Assembly: GCA_031266055.1 (NCBI GenBank) | Contig: JAISBT010000003.1 | Coordinates: forward strand, 1-35,477 | Origin: Deltaproteobacteria bacterium | GTDB lineage: Bacteria; Desulfobacterota; Desulfovibrionia; Desulfovibrionales; Desulfovibrionaceae | DNA length: 35,477 bases | Direction of reading: 5' to 3' | Shown: positions 8,545 to 16,964 of the stretch, piece by piece | Layout: each line of letters starts with the position of its first letter | Numbering within the stretch: position 1 is the first letter of the stretch | Notes under the pieces: model-generated | What the model saw: only the letters and a program-made list of their open reading frames with translations | What the model was told of the DNA's origin: nothing | Database searches by the model: none | Translations under genes and position numbers: made by a program

Positions 8545-9399
8545 ATGCCGAAGTTGCAGCGTATGGAAATTACGGTTTCTTCCCCGGACGAGGCCGAGGC
8601 GCTTGCGGGCCTGCTGTATATGATCGTTAACCATGGCTGGGAAGAAGAAGAGCGTCCCGGCGGCAAAATGATGTTTCGCGTCTATGCACCCAATAAAGAC
8701 TTTATTCTGGAGCTTGCGGAGGAAATCAAACAACGCCTGCCCAAGTTGCAAGTTGTTGCGGAAGCGGTGGAAGAACAGAACTGGGTGGAAAGCTGGAAGG
8801 AATTTTTCACTCCGGTGGAGGCGGGGAGCCGTTTTGTGGTGCTGCCTCCCTGGATGGAAGAACAAAAACGGACAACCGGCCGCATCCCGATCGTTATTGA
8901 GCCTAAAACAGCCTTCGGCACAGGGCATCACGCCAGCACGGCCCTTTGCCTTGCCGCCCTGTCGGATCTGTTTGACGCCGGACGCATCTCGCCCGGACAA
9001 AGCTTTCTGGATTTGGGCACCGGTTCGGGAATTTTAGGAATTGCCGCCGCAAGCCTAAAGTTAATCGGAGAAGGTGTCGATCCTGATCTTATAGCGGTGG
9101 AAAATGCTTTGGAAAACAGAGCCGTAAACAATATCGCGGCGGAAAGTTTCGCGGTGCGCCGAGGCAGCCTGGAAGCTGTGCAAGGCAAATCTTTTGACCT
9201 TGTCATGGCGAATATTCTGGCCGGGCCGCTTGTGGACATGAGCGCCGGGATTATGCAAAGGGTGAATAAAGGGGGAGCGTTGGCGCTGTCGGGAATTTTG
9301 ACCGTACAGTGCGCAAGCGTAAAAGCCGCCTATGCTTCCCTGGGGGTTCCACGGCTGTTTACGCGGGACGAATGGGCGTGTCTCGTATGGGCGGGTTAG
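8545..9399 (+). CDS. prmA: Ribosomal protein L11 methyltransferase
   Basis: PrmA uses S-adenosylmethionine to methylate ribosomal protein L11. The 284-residue length is normal. The N-terminal half is the L11-recognition domain (WVESWKEFFTPVEAGSRFVV is typical). The C-terminal half is a class I methyltransferase with FGTGHHASTALCL, the SAM-binding motif DLGTGSGILGIAA and VMANILAGPL at the catalytic loop. The ATG at 8545 lies just past a terminator, so its own promoter probably overlaps that region. The endonuclease III-like gene follows 9 bases later, which suggests a transcript running on through envC. Confidence 0.93.
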   Translation: MPKLQRMEITVSSPDEAEALAGLLYMIVNHGWEEEERPGGKMMFRVYAPNKDFILELAEEIKQRLPKLQVVAEAVEEQNWVESWKEFFTPVEAGSRFVVLPPWMEEQKRTTGRIPIVIEPKTAFGTGHHASTALCLAALSDLFDAGRISPGQSFLDLGTGSGILGIAAASLKLIGEGVDPDLIAVENALENRAVNNIAAESFAVRRGSLEAVQGKSFDLVMANILAGPLVDMSAGIMQRVNKGGALALSGILTVQCASVKAAYASLGVPRLFTRDEWACLVWAG

Positions 9400-9408
9400 C
9401 GAATTATC

Positions 9409-10059
9409 ATGCCGACGGCAACGGAACTTTGCATTTATTATGAGGCTTTGCGCAGTTATTATGCCGGGCGGGCGCCGGAACGGAATGAAAATTCGCCGCC
9501 TTTTGAGCGCGTTCTGCGGGTTATCGCGGGCTTCGGCAAAGCGGATGCGGTGCTCGGGAATTTGCGGGGCGGCCTTCCGGCGGGGGAAGTTTTAACTCCG
9601 GCTGCGCTTGCCGCGATGCCGGATGTGGCGCTGGAGCGGGCTTTGCGCCCGGCCGGGCTTGCCGGAAGCAAGCTGCGCAAAGTACGCGGGCTGTTGAATG
9701 TTTTGGCGGGGGGCGCAAGCATGGCGGATGTTCCGGCATTCAGGCGGGAACTCGTTTCCATGCGGGGGTTTGGCCGGGAGAGCGCGGACGCCGTAGCGCT
9801 GCATGCCCTGGATTATCCTGTTTTTGCTGTAAACGCGCGGACGTACAGGCTGCTTAAAAGGCATGGCTTTGTGGGAGAAGACGCCGGATACGCCGAGATG
9901 CAGGATCTTTTCCAGGGTGTCTTGCCGGAAGAAGCAGGGGTTTACAAGGAATATTATCATTTGATCAGGCAACTGGCGGCCGATTTCTGCCGGGCGGCGA
10001 AACCGCTCTGTGCCGGGTGTCCCCTGAAGGGATATATGGAATATGAACCTGATGATTAA
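9409..10059 (+). CDS. Endonuclease III-related HhH-GPD protein with altered catalytic and Fe-S positions
   Basis: This 216-residue protein belongs to the endonuclease III-related branch of HhH-GPD DNA glycosylases (MagIII/COG2231 type). It has the helix-hairpin-helix run LVSMRGFGRESADAVALHAL (115-134); the Glu124 in place of the bifunctional lysine is normal for this branch. The position that should hold the catalytic aspartate (VVDAYT in relatives) reads AVNART, giving Asn142. The C-terminal iron-sulfur motif has three cysteines (C194-x6-C201-x2-C204) but Met210 where the fourth cysteine is expected. It may be a DNA-binding protein without normal glycosylase activity. It overlaps envC by 17 bases. 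Confidence 0.75.
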   Translation: MPTATELCIYYEALRSYYAGRAPERNENSPPFERVLRVIAGFGKADAVLGNLRGGLPAGEVLTPAALAAMPDVALERALRPAGLAGSKLRKVRGLLNVLAGGASMADVPAFRRELVSMRGFGRESADAVALHALDYPVFAVNARTYRLLKRHGFVGEDAGYAEMQDLFQGVLPEEAGVYKEYYHLIRQLAADFCRAAKPLCAGCPLKGYMEYEPDD

Positions 10060-11233
10060 CAAGACATCAATATGCTTGAAGGCTGCCGGGCGGCGGTTGC
10101 GGGCCGTTTTTCGCCCGCGCGCCGGGTATGTTTTTTGCGCCGTTTTCCTGGCTGCGCTTTTGTGCGGGCAAACCCCGCGCGTTTTCGGGGTTCAGTTTTC
10201 CGAAAAAGAACTGCTTGCCGGCTTGAAAGCCGAGGAAAACCGCGCGAATATCCGTAAAGATACCTTAAACCGTCTTACTCAGGATGAACGTAAAGCTTAT
10301 TCTTCTCTTGCCTCAGTCGAAGACAATATTTTGCGCATAGAAAAAAATATGGCCGAGCAGAGGGAGAAACTGGTGTTGTTGGCTAAATCGGGAGCGGAGG
10401 CGCAGGCCGAATATGAAAAAATATCCGCCGAACGTAATAAGTCCGAAATAGCCATGCGGGAAGTATTGCGTACCGTATGGGAATTGCACAGCCGCAAACA
10501 GAGTATAGGCGGGCGGACTCTGGACGAATGGCCGGTGGTTGATCGTGAATATCGCTGGTCAACGGAAATTTTTGCTTCTTTGGATGTATACCACGGGCAA
10601 ATCCTGGAGCGGGAAGAACTGTTGAAGGAAATCAACGGGCGCAGGGCAGGGTTGGCCAGGGCGATTACCGCCAGTCTGACGGAATTTGAAAATGAAAAAT
10701 CCGTCATCCTGGCGGACAGGATCAAGTACGAGCAGCATTTGGCCGAAATACGCAAGAATAAGCAGAGCGTCCAGGAAGAACTGGACGTAACGGTCAAATT
10801 GATTTCCGATTTGAATTTCAATCTGCAATCCGTGCGTATGGCTTCGGCTGATATCGACCATTCCAAGGGGTCTTTGGTCTGGCCGGCCCAGGGCAGAATA
10901 GTCCAGCGTTTCAAGCCGCCGGTGCAGGGCATAGGCATAGCCACGGTGAATGGAGCGCCGGTATGCGCGGTGCACGCCGGCACGGTGATGTATAATGATA
11001 CCATGCGCGGCCTGGGCCGGGTGGTGGTGGTGCAGCATGGGGGGGCATATTTTACGGTGTACGCTTTCTTGTCGGACAGCGCCGTGAAGCAGGGGCAGAC
11101 GGTCAGCCGCGGACAAAATATCGGTAAAACCGGGTATTATCCGGTTCTGAAATCCAGCGGCGTATATTTTGAATTGCGCCACCATCAGAAAACAGTTGAT
11201 CCTGAACCCTGGCTCGCGCGGATGAGCGGGTGA
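10043..11233 (+). CDS. envC: EnvC-like murein hydrolase activator (degenerate LytM/M23 domain)
   Basis: This 396-residue secreted protein has an N-terminal hydrophobic segment (about residues 28-45), a long coiled coil (about 50-260) and a C-terminal LytM/M23 domain (about 285-390). EnvC proteins activate cell-wall amidases at the division septum. The zinc ligands of active M23 peptidases are not preserved: the expected H-x3-D region reads GIATVNG and the HxH motif reads YAFLSD, while the late ELRHH is retained. This fits EnvC-type non-catalytic activators. The ATG at 10043 overlaps the previous gene by 17 bases. Gene order envC-ctpA-divergent deacetylase is common in proteobacteria and points to cell-envelope remodelling. 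Confidence 0.85.
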   Translation: MNLMINKTSICLKAAGRRLRAVFRPRAGYVFCAVFLAALLCGQTPRVFGVQFSEKELLAGLKAEENRANIRKDTLNRLTQDERKAYSSLASVEDNILRIEKNMAEQREKLVLLAKSGAEAQAEYEKISAERNKSEIAMREVLRTVWELHSRKQSIGGRTLDEWPVVDREYRWSTEIFASLDVYHGQILEREELLKEINGRRAGLARAITASLTEFENEKSVILADRIKYEQHLAEIRKNKQSVQEELDVTVKLISDLNFNLQSVRMASADIDHSKGSLVWPAQGRIVQRFKPPVQGIGIATVNGAPVCAVHAGTVMYNDTMRGLGRVVVVQHGGAYFTVYAFLSDSAVKQGQTVSRGQNIGKTGYYPVLKSSGVYFELRHHQKTVDPEPWLARMSG

Positions 11234-11307
11234 TTTTTTACATTTTAGCTTGCATGTATATGAATTGAAGCCTAATAATTATCTATTCAAATGCTGATAT
11301 CCGCATT

Positions 11308-11406
11308 GAAAAGTAAACTTTTCCCTGCGGAGGATCGCCAACCGAAAAACGTGGTTTTCGGTTGACTCTTGCCGCTTCGCGGCGACATCAGCTGGACGGC
11401 TGATGT
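11308..11406. repeat. Multi-hairpin element upstream of ctpA, related to the one at 26421
   Basis: Four consecutive stem-loops can be drawn: GAAAAGT/ACTTTTC (11308-11323), AACCGAAAA/TTTTCGGTT with hexaloop ACGTGG (11340-11363), GCCGC/GCGGC (11371-11383) and ACATCAGC/GCTGATGT (11385-11406). GATCGCC precedes the second one. The same order of hairpin, GATCGCC, hairpin with ACGYGG loop and GC hairpin is found at 26421-26511 with compensating base changes. It lies in the ctpA leader and could be a structured RNA or a mobile repeat. Confidence 0.5.
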
Positions 11407-11459
11407 TCAGGTTTCCATGCGGAAATCTGTAAATTACCGATTTTGCCAGGAGTTTTTTC

Positions 11460-12764
11460 ATGCGTCCTATGTTGACAGCCTTTGCGCTACTGTTGTTTTG
11501 CCTGCTTTCCTTATGCCCTGTATCCGGGTTTTCGGCCGCGCCCGCCAACGGCGATTACGCTCATCTTAAACGCTACAGCCAGGTATATGAATTAATCCAG
11601 CATTATTATGTCCGGGATGTGACGAATGAAGAGCTGACCGCCGGCGCCCTCAAGGGTATGCTGCAAAATCTGGATCCGCATTCCACTTTTCTGGATGAAA
11701 AAGAATATAAAGAAATACGCGAAAATACCGCCGGAGAGTTTTTTGGCGTGGGCATAGAAATTTCCCATGAAAACGGCCAGGTTATTGTGGTCAGCCCGAT
11801 TGAGGACACTCCCGCCCATAAGGCCGGAATTTTGGCCGGAGATATTATTCTTGCGGTGGATGGAGTTCCGACGCAGGATTTGAGCTCACAGGAAGTTGTG
11901 GGGAAAATACGCGGGCCCAAAGGCAGCGCGGTTGAACTGCTGATTTTGCATAAAGATTCCAGAAATCCGTTCACGGTCAGCATAAAGCGCGACGCTATTC
12001 CGGTGATCAGCGTAAAGGCCCGCTATCTGGAAGAGGGTTATCTCTGGATACGGCTGACCAGATTCAGCGAGCGCACCAGCCAGGAGCTGGTGGACGCCAT
12101 GAAAAAAGCCGTGAAACAGATTGCCCTGAAGGGGATTATTCTGGATTTGCGCAATAACCCCGGCGGCCTTCTGGATCAGGCGGTCGCGGTTTCGGATTTA
12201 TTTCTTTATGACGGCCTGATTGTTTCCATGCGCGGCAAAATTGCCAACCAGGACAGAGACTTTAAAGCCGGACGCGATAAAAATAAAATTACCGAGCCTG
12301 TGGTGGTGCTTGTAAATTCCGGCTCGGCTTCCGCTTCGGAGATTGTGGCCGGCGCGCTTCAGGATCGTAAACGCGCCGTGCTTCTAGGCGAGCGCACTTT
12401 CGGCAAAGGCTCGGTGCAGCAAATAATGCCCATACCCGGCACTTCCACCGCCATCAAAATGACCACCGCCCTTTACTATACTCCCAACGGGCGTTCCATT
12501 CAGGCGCAGGGCATTGACCCGGATCTGCTGGTTCCGTATGAAACTCCCTACAAGCCGGAGACGGATGCGCCGAAATTCAACGTGCGGGAGCAGGATCTTT
12601 CCAAGCATCTGGAAAATGACAATGCCGGCCGGAGCAAGGTGGAAACCGGCAACGGAGTTGACCCGGAGGCCAAAAGTTTTTTGGAGCGGGATAACCAGTT
12701 GCGGATGGGCCTTGAGCTGGTAAAAAGCCTGCCCGCGCTCCAGACGCTGCAGCGTCCGGAATAA
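11460..12764 (+). CDS. ctpA: Carboxy-terminal processing protease (S41 family)
   Basis: This 434-residue periplasmic serine protease is of the CtpA/Prc type and cleaves near the C-termini of exported proteins. It has a signal peptide (residues 1-26 or so), a PDZ domain (about 85-170, GVGIEISHENG through VELLILHK) and the S41 protease domain. The catalytic serine lies in NSGSASASE (near residue 290) and the lysine in ERTFGKGSVQ (near 315). GIILDLRNNPGGLLDQAV is also typical. The ATG at 11460 follows a CCAGGAG stretch. The next gene starts 21 bases downstream. In many bacteria this protease works on cell-wall enzymes, consistent with the envC neighbour. Confidence 0.95.
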   Translation: MRPMLTAFALLLFCLLSLCPVSGFSAAPANGDYAHLKRYSQVYELIQHYYVRDVTNEELTAGALKGMLQNLDPHSTFLDEKEYKEIRENTAGEFFGVGIEISHENGQVIVVSPIEDTPAHKAGILAGDIILAVDGVPTQDLSSQEVVGKIRGPKGSAVELLILHKDSRNPFTVSIKRDAIPVISVKARYLEEGYLWIRLTRFSERTSQELVDAMKKAVKQIALKGIILDLRNNPGGLLDQAVAVSDLFLYDGLIVSMRGKIANQDRDFKAGRDKNKITEPVVVLVNSGSASASEIVAGALQDRKRAVLLGERTFGKGSVQQIMPIPGTSTAIKMTTALYYTPNGRSIQAQGIDPDLLVPYETPYKPETDAPKFNVREQDLSKHLENDNAGRSKVETGNGVDPEAKSFLERDNQLRMGLELVKSLPALQTLQRPE

Positions 12765-12785
12765 ACGTTTTGCTTACCGCAATCT

Positions 12786-14009
12786 ATGCGGAGTAAACTG
12801 ACTAAAGCTAAAACCAACCTTACGGCAATATTTGCGCTGCTTGCGGCGCTGTTGTCGTTATACCTGCTGTTCGGCGCGGACTGGCCTAAACAGCCCGCGC
12901 CCGCGGGAGAGCCGCGCTCGGTCGCGTCCGGCGCGCCCAGTGAAGTGCCTTTTTCAAGCGCGCTGGATGAAGACGTTTTGCAGGTTGATTTTGCTCTGGC
13001 CCAGAGTTGCGGGCGTCTGCAGTGGTCAACGGCGCATATGCGGATCACGCTGGATGAATTGCGTGAACGGCGCGGAATTTCCTACCATTATAAAAGCATT
13101 GATATTTACGCGGGTGACCGCGCTTCCCTGTTTATTCAAACTTTGCGTGACGCGTTGCTGGCCTGGGCGGAAAAAGCACGGCTGGAGCCGGACGGCGGGG
13201 GCGGAACCTGGAATATCGTCCTGGACGGCATGGTAACGCACAGCCTGCATATTTTTGACCGGGAGCCCGGACGGGCTTCAGACCTTCCGGATCGGCAGGG
13301 GGAGGACGGAGGCGGAGTTCAGCCCGGTATGCCGCCAGGGCGCAAGTTGAAGCTGGTTATTGTCCTGGATGACCTGGGTGAATCCGTCCGGCAGGCCGAG
13401 TTTTTGCTCGCTCTGGACTATCCGGTCACCTTCGCGGTCTGGCCGCGCAGCACGCATGCCGGCGAAGTGGCCGGGCTTGCCACAAGACGCGGGATGGAGC
13501 TGATTATTCATCAGCCCATGGAGCCTGTGGGTTATCCCAAAAATAATCCGGGGGCCGGCGTATTGCTCAGCCGTATGCCGGACAGCGAATTTATGGCGGT
13601 GTTGCGGGAGAATTTGCAACTTGTCCCCCAGGCCAGCGGGCTGAACAATCATATGGGTTCGTGGCTTACCCAGAATTCCACGCTTATGTCCATGGTCGCC
13701 CGCGAGCTGAAAGAACGGAATATGTTTGCGCTGGATAGTCTGACCCACCCGCGGAGCCGGTTTGCCGGCGCGGCAAGGCGGGAGGGCGTAACGGCCTATA
13801 GGCGCGATATTTTTCTGGATGTCCGGCCGGACAAGGAATATGTTCTCGCACAGCTCAAAAAAGCGGAAAATATCGCCGAACTCAAGGGGCAGGCCATAGC
13901 CATAGGACACCCTTTGCCGGAGACGCTGGAGGCGCTTGCGGAGTGGCAGCGCTTGCGTAACCCCAAGGTTGACATCGTGCGGCTGCGCGATTTGAAGCCT
14001 ATGCGATAA
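12786..14009 (+). CDS. Divergent polysaccharide deacetylase family protein (YibQ-like)
   Basis: This 407-residue protein has an N-terminal membrane anchor (about residues 13-33), a variable middle with no recognised motif, and a C-terminal divergent polysaccharide deacetylase domain (about 190-395). Family marks are KLVIVLDDLGES, VTFAVWPRSTHA, GMELIIHQPMEP, GLNNHMGS and AIAIGHPLPETLEAL. The family is related to NodB-type deacetylases but its substrate is unknown. It is usually the third gene after envC and ctpA, as here, so a role in cell-wall metabolism is inferred. No terminator is obvious in the AT-rich stretch that follows. Confidence 0.85.
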   Translation: MRSKLTKAKTNLTAIFALLAALLSLYLLFGADWPKQPAPAGEPRSVASGAPSEVPFSSALDEDVLQVDFALAQSCGRLQWSTAHMRITLDELRERRGISYHYKSIDIYAGDRASLFIQTLRDALLAWAEKARLEPDGGGGTWNIVLDGMVTHSLHIFDREPGRASDLPDRQGEDGGGVQPGMPPGRKLKLVIVLDDLGESVRQAEFLLALDYPVTFAVWPRSTHAGEVAGLATRRGMELIIHQPMEPVGYPKNNPGAGVLLSRMPDSEFMAVLRENLQLVPQASGLNNHMGSWLTQNSTLMSMVARELKERNMFALDSLTHPRSRFAGAARREGVTAYRRDIFLDVRPDKEYVLAQLKKAENIAELKGQAIAIGHPLPETLEALAEWQRLRNPKVDIVRLRDLKPMR

Positions 14010-14243
14010 GTAGTCGGCCCTTAAAAAGTATATAATATATTTATATCATTACATTCTCATCAAAGACATACGGACTGTTTTGGATTGAGTTGGTATATTG
14101 AAGTCTCCGTTGCAGCGGGCTACGCAGCGCTGGAAAACGTTGTGCGGTAGAAATTCCATGACCTGTGAAAAAACAATTTTTCCTGTTACATGAACTTTTT
14201 ACTCAAACGTTGGGACACCAGTGATTGAAAATGTTGAAATGTT
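14010..14243. other. Convergent intergenic region with a repeat remnant
   Basis: This 234-base gap lies between two convergent genes and holds no gene that I can support. It starts AT-rich (14028-14060). Positions 14224-14246 read as the right half of the dispersed TTAGAGCATTTTAACATTGA repeat in reverse orientation (TTAGAACATTTCAACATT on the minus strand). Confidence 0.5.
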
Positions 14244-15557
14244 CTAAAACCGCGCTCCAAAAAGCAGCAATAAACAACTCCAGGCAATGCCGTAAGCCAT
14301 CTCCGTGGATACAAGAGCCAGAAGTTTACGCCAGATTTCCGCATAGGTGCTTTTAAAAAAATCGCAGGTCAGAGCCAGGCAGACGTGCAGCGGCGTAAGC
14401 AGCATGCCTGCGTTACCCGCGATCAGAGCCAGAACCACCAGGGGCACTGTATATTCCTGCAATCCGCTTTCCGCGATGAGGGCCAGCAGAATGGGAAAAC
14501 ACGCGCCCACATATCCGACCATAATGCCTATGAGCAAAGCGCAGGCCAGCGGCAGCAAAATAAACAACAGCACGATGAGCCATGTGCTGTTGCTGATATG
14601 GCTCATATCGGCCACCAACCCGGTCAGCCCGATGATGTCTTTAAATACGAAAATGGAATAGACCAGCAGGAGGAGCTTCAGCAGGTTCAGGTTGAAAAAA
14701 ATGCGGATTAAAGGGGTGGAAAGATGTTTGTATCCCTGGGCCAGGGCAACAATAATTCCGCAGGCCACAGACAGTACAAAAGCCAGTTGGGACGGCGCGT
14801 CCGGAACAACCCGGCTCAAGATGAGGCTGAAAAGAGCGGCGCCGAGCAAAGTTACGGTTATGGGCAGGGATTCATAAAAAATTGTTTTAAGCGCGGCTCT
14901 GCTTGTGGCTTTGTTTTCCGCGCCATGCGCGTTCGCCCGGGCTGGAACGCGAATGTCCCGCATCAAAAAAAACCAGCCGGTGATGAAGTAAAAAATTACC
15001 AGCGGAAAAGTATATTTTAATATGGCCAGGAGAGAGACGCCCAGCAGGGAACTGGCCAAAATATAGCCCGGATAAAGGGGCCAGGCCAGCTCCCACATGT
15101 GCCTGAACCAGTAGTTGATCAGGCTTTTACGTTTCGGGCTGAGGCCAAGGTCGTGGGCGGCCGCTTCCAGCATGGGGCAGGAAAAAAGCGCTCCCCCCGG
15201 CATGGGCAGAAAGCCTATAAGCGCCGGGAAAAACACCAGACGTATGCGGGGGGATTTTATGCAGCGCTCCATTCCTTCCACCAGCCGCGCGCTTTGTCCG
15301 GTAGCGTTTTGCAGGCCGGAAAGCACCATAATGCCGAAAATCATGACTTCCATAATAAGAAAATCGCTTTGCGTAAAAGTCGCCAGTGCTGCGGCAACCC
15401 ATTGCGGCGGAGGCAGGCCGCTGAGCAGGGCAATAGCGGCGCATCCGGCAAAAATGGTTATCCAGAGAGGCACTTTAAACCGCAGCAGCAGCATTATACA
15501 GCCAAAGGCAAGGACAAGTTTGCCGAAGGCCAGGGTGGAAACAGAAAATTCCGGCAT
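14244..15557 (-). CDS. DUF401 family integral membrane protein (probable transporter)
   Basis: This 437-residue protein is very hydrophobic, with about ten predicted membrane segments. The run FFPALIGFLPMPGGALFSCPMLE followed by INYWFRHMWELAWPLYPGYIL is characteristic of the DUF401 family, which resembles gluconate/citrate-type (ion transporter superfamily) permeases. The substrate is unknown. Its stop codon lies inside the repeat remnant region at 14244. It starts 240 bases beyond the end of the respiratory cluster on the same strand; I see no strong terminator between them, so read-through is possible. A ribosome binding site-like AGGCGG precedes the ATG. Confidence 0.85.
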   Translation of the reverse strand: MPEFSVSTLAFGKLVLAFGCIMLLLRFKVPLWITIFAGCAAIALLSGLPPPQWVAAALATFTQSDFLIMEVMIFGIMVLSGLQNATGQSARLVEGMERCIKSPRIRLVFFPALIGFLPMPGGALFSCPMLEAAAHDLGLSPKRKSLINYWFRHMWELAWPLYPGYILASSLLGVSLLAILKYTFPLVIFYFITGWFFLMRDIRVPARANAHGAENKATSRAALKTIFYESLPITVTLLGAALFSLILSRVVPDAPSQLAFVLSVACGIIVALAQGYKHLSTPLIRIFFNLNLLKLLLLVYSIFVFKDIIGLTGLVADMSHISNSTWLIVLLFILLPLACALLIGIMVGYVGACFPILLALIAESGLQEYTVPLVVLALIAGNAGMLLTPLHVCLALTCDFFKSTYAEIWRKLLALVSTEMAYGIAWSCLLLLFGARF

Positions 15558-15797
15558 ATAAACCGCCTGTGTAACTGGTTATGCTAAAAAATTTGCGTCA
15601 GGGGGGCATTTGGAGGATATTGCGTCTGCTTTTTATTCACGACGCCATTTTACCCTGTTTTCCGTATGCAATGAAGAATAACCCGCAAACCGGATCTGAG
15701 GAAATTGTTAATAGCATAGCGGCAGGCCGGAGTAAAGAAGGTCTTTTTGCTGCCCATGGAAGTCATGATTTTCAGCCGCACTGTGTATCGCTGATAT

Positions 15798-16937
15798 TTA
15801 TTCGCCGCTGCGGATTGCCGCGTAAGGCTCCAGCCTGGACGCGATCAGGGCCGGATAAAGCGCCGTCAGGATGCCTACGGCCACGGTCACAGCCAAAGTT
15901 ACGGCCAGCTTGCACAAAACAGAGCCAAGAAAGGACAGGGAGGATAATTCAGCGGAAACAAAGCCGGTATTGCTTAACATCAGCCATATTGCCGAAAGCG
16001 CTATACCCAGGACTCCCCCTATGCCCCCAAGCATGACGGCTTCGCAGATGATCAGCCTGAAAACGAAGCTGTTTCCGGCGCCCATGGCCTTGAGCAAGCC
16101 GAATTCCCGCCTGCGCCCGTGCACCATCAGGGCAAACAGGGCGCCTGTAATCAGCAGTACGCCGATGACCACCAGCAAAGCGGCAATATTGGCGCTCCCG
16201 CCCTGAAGCAGCCCGTAAAGCTGGTCGTTGATGGTTTTGAGCAATTCCGGGCGGGTGATTACTTCAATTCCGGCGATGTTTGCCTCCAGCCGGTTGACCA
16301 CGGCATCCAGAAAGGCGCCGCGTTGGAGGCGCAGTAAAATCCAGGAAGGTTCGGCCATTTGCCCCGCAGGCAGCGGAATAAACACCGAGGTGTCCGGAAA
16401 AGCGCCGGTTTCTTGCATACGTCCGGCAATCAGCAAATTTTCGCCGTTTAGTTCCAGCTTGTCACCGGGGGCCTTTCCCACGGCAACCCGCGCCCCCAGC
16501 ACCACCCCGGCGGAGCGTTCCCGGAAGCCGGGAGAACTTTTCTTATCCAGCCAGGGTTGAACCACAAAATCCGTCGCCGGTTCATAGCCGGTAAGCTTTA
16601 CCCGGACGTTTCCCACAACCGCGCTGCCGAGTTGCTTCTGGACGGCCACCGCTTCAATATCGGAAAATTGCGCCAGTTGTTCCGGCACGCCCGAAGGTAC
16701 CGCGCCTTGCGCCGGAGGCCCCTGGGTCAAATGAAGCTGCCCGCTTTCCTTTGTTCCGCTTGGAACAACCGCCAAATCCGGCTCCTGCAGGCGGCGGGTG
16801 TTTTCCAGTTCGTTCTGCACGCCGCCGGTCATGAAAGCGGCCGCAAACACCATGGTTAAAGCCAGAGCAACGGCGAAAACAATAATAACGTTGTACGCCT
16901 TGTGTCCTTGTATATTTTTCAGCGCCAGATGCCGCAT
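15798..16937 (-). CDS. FtsX/MacB-type ABC transporter permease (second of the cluster)
   Basis: This 379-residue permease has one N-terminal membrane segment (about residues 17-37), a periplasmic MacB-core-like domain (about 40-235) and three C-terminal membrane segments typical of FtsX-like permeases. The cytoplasmic coupling motif HGRRREFGLLKAMGAG and the ending EPYAAIRSGE match LolC/MacB relatives and its paralogue at 19436-20644 (EPYEAIRRGE). Type VII ABC systems of this kind use ATP for mechanotransmission or export across the periplasm rather than classical uptake. Only one ATPase is encoded nearby, so the two permeases probably form a heterodimer on it. An AAGGAT ribosome binding site precedes the ATG. 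It is the last gene of the cluster. Confidence 0.88.
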   Translation of the reverse strand: MRHLALKNIQGHKAYNVIIVFAVALALTMVFAAAFMTGGVQNELENTRRLQEPDLAVVPSGTKESGQLHLTQGPPAQGAVPSGVPEQLAQFSDIEAVAVQKQLGSAVVGNVRVKLTGYEPATDFVVQPWLDKKSSPGFRERSAGVVLGARVAVGKAPGDKLELNGENLLIAGRMQETGAFPDTSVFIPLPAGQMAEPSWILLRLQRGAFLDAVVNRLEANIAGIEVITRPELLKTINDQLYGLLQGGSANIAALLVVIGVLLITGALFALMVHGRRREFGLLKAMGAGNSFVFRLIICEAVMLGGIGGVLGIALSAIWLMLSNTGFVSAELSSLSFLGSVLCKLAVTLAVTVAVGILTALYPALIASRLEPYAAIRSGE

Positions 16938-16964
16938 GACTTGATCCTTGTTTTTTAAGGATAT

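Noticed and set aside
15581-16036. Plus-strand frame of 151 codons between the DUF401 gene and the second permease
   Set aside because: It overlaps the permease gene in antisense, lacks a ribosome binding site and shows no domain.
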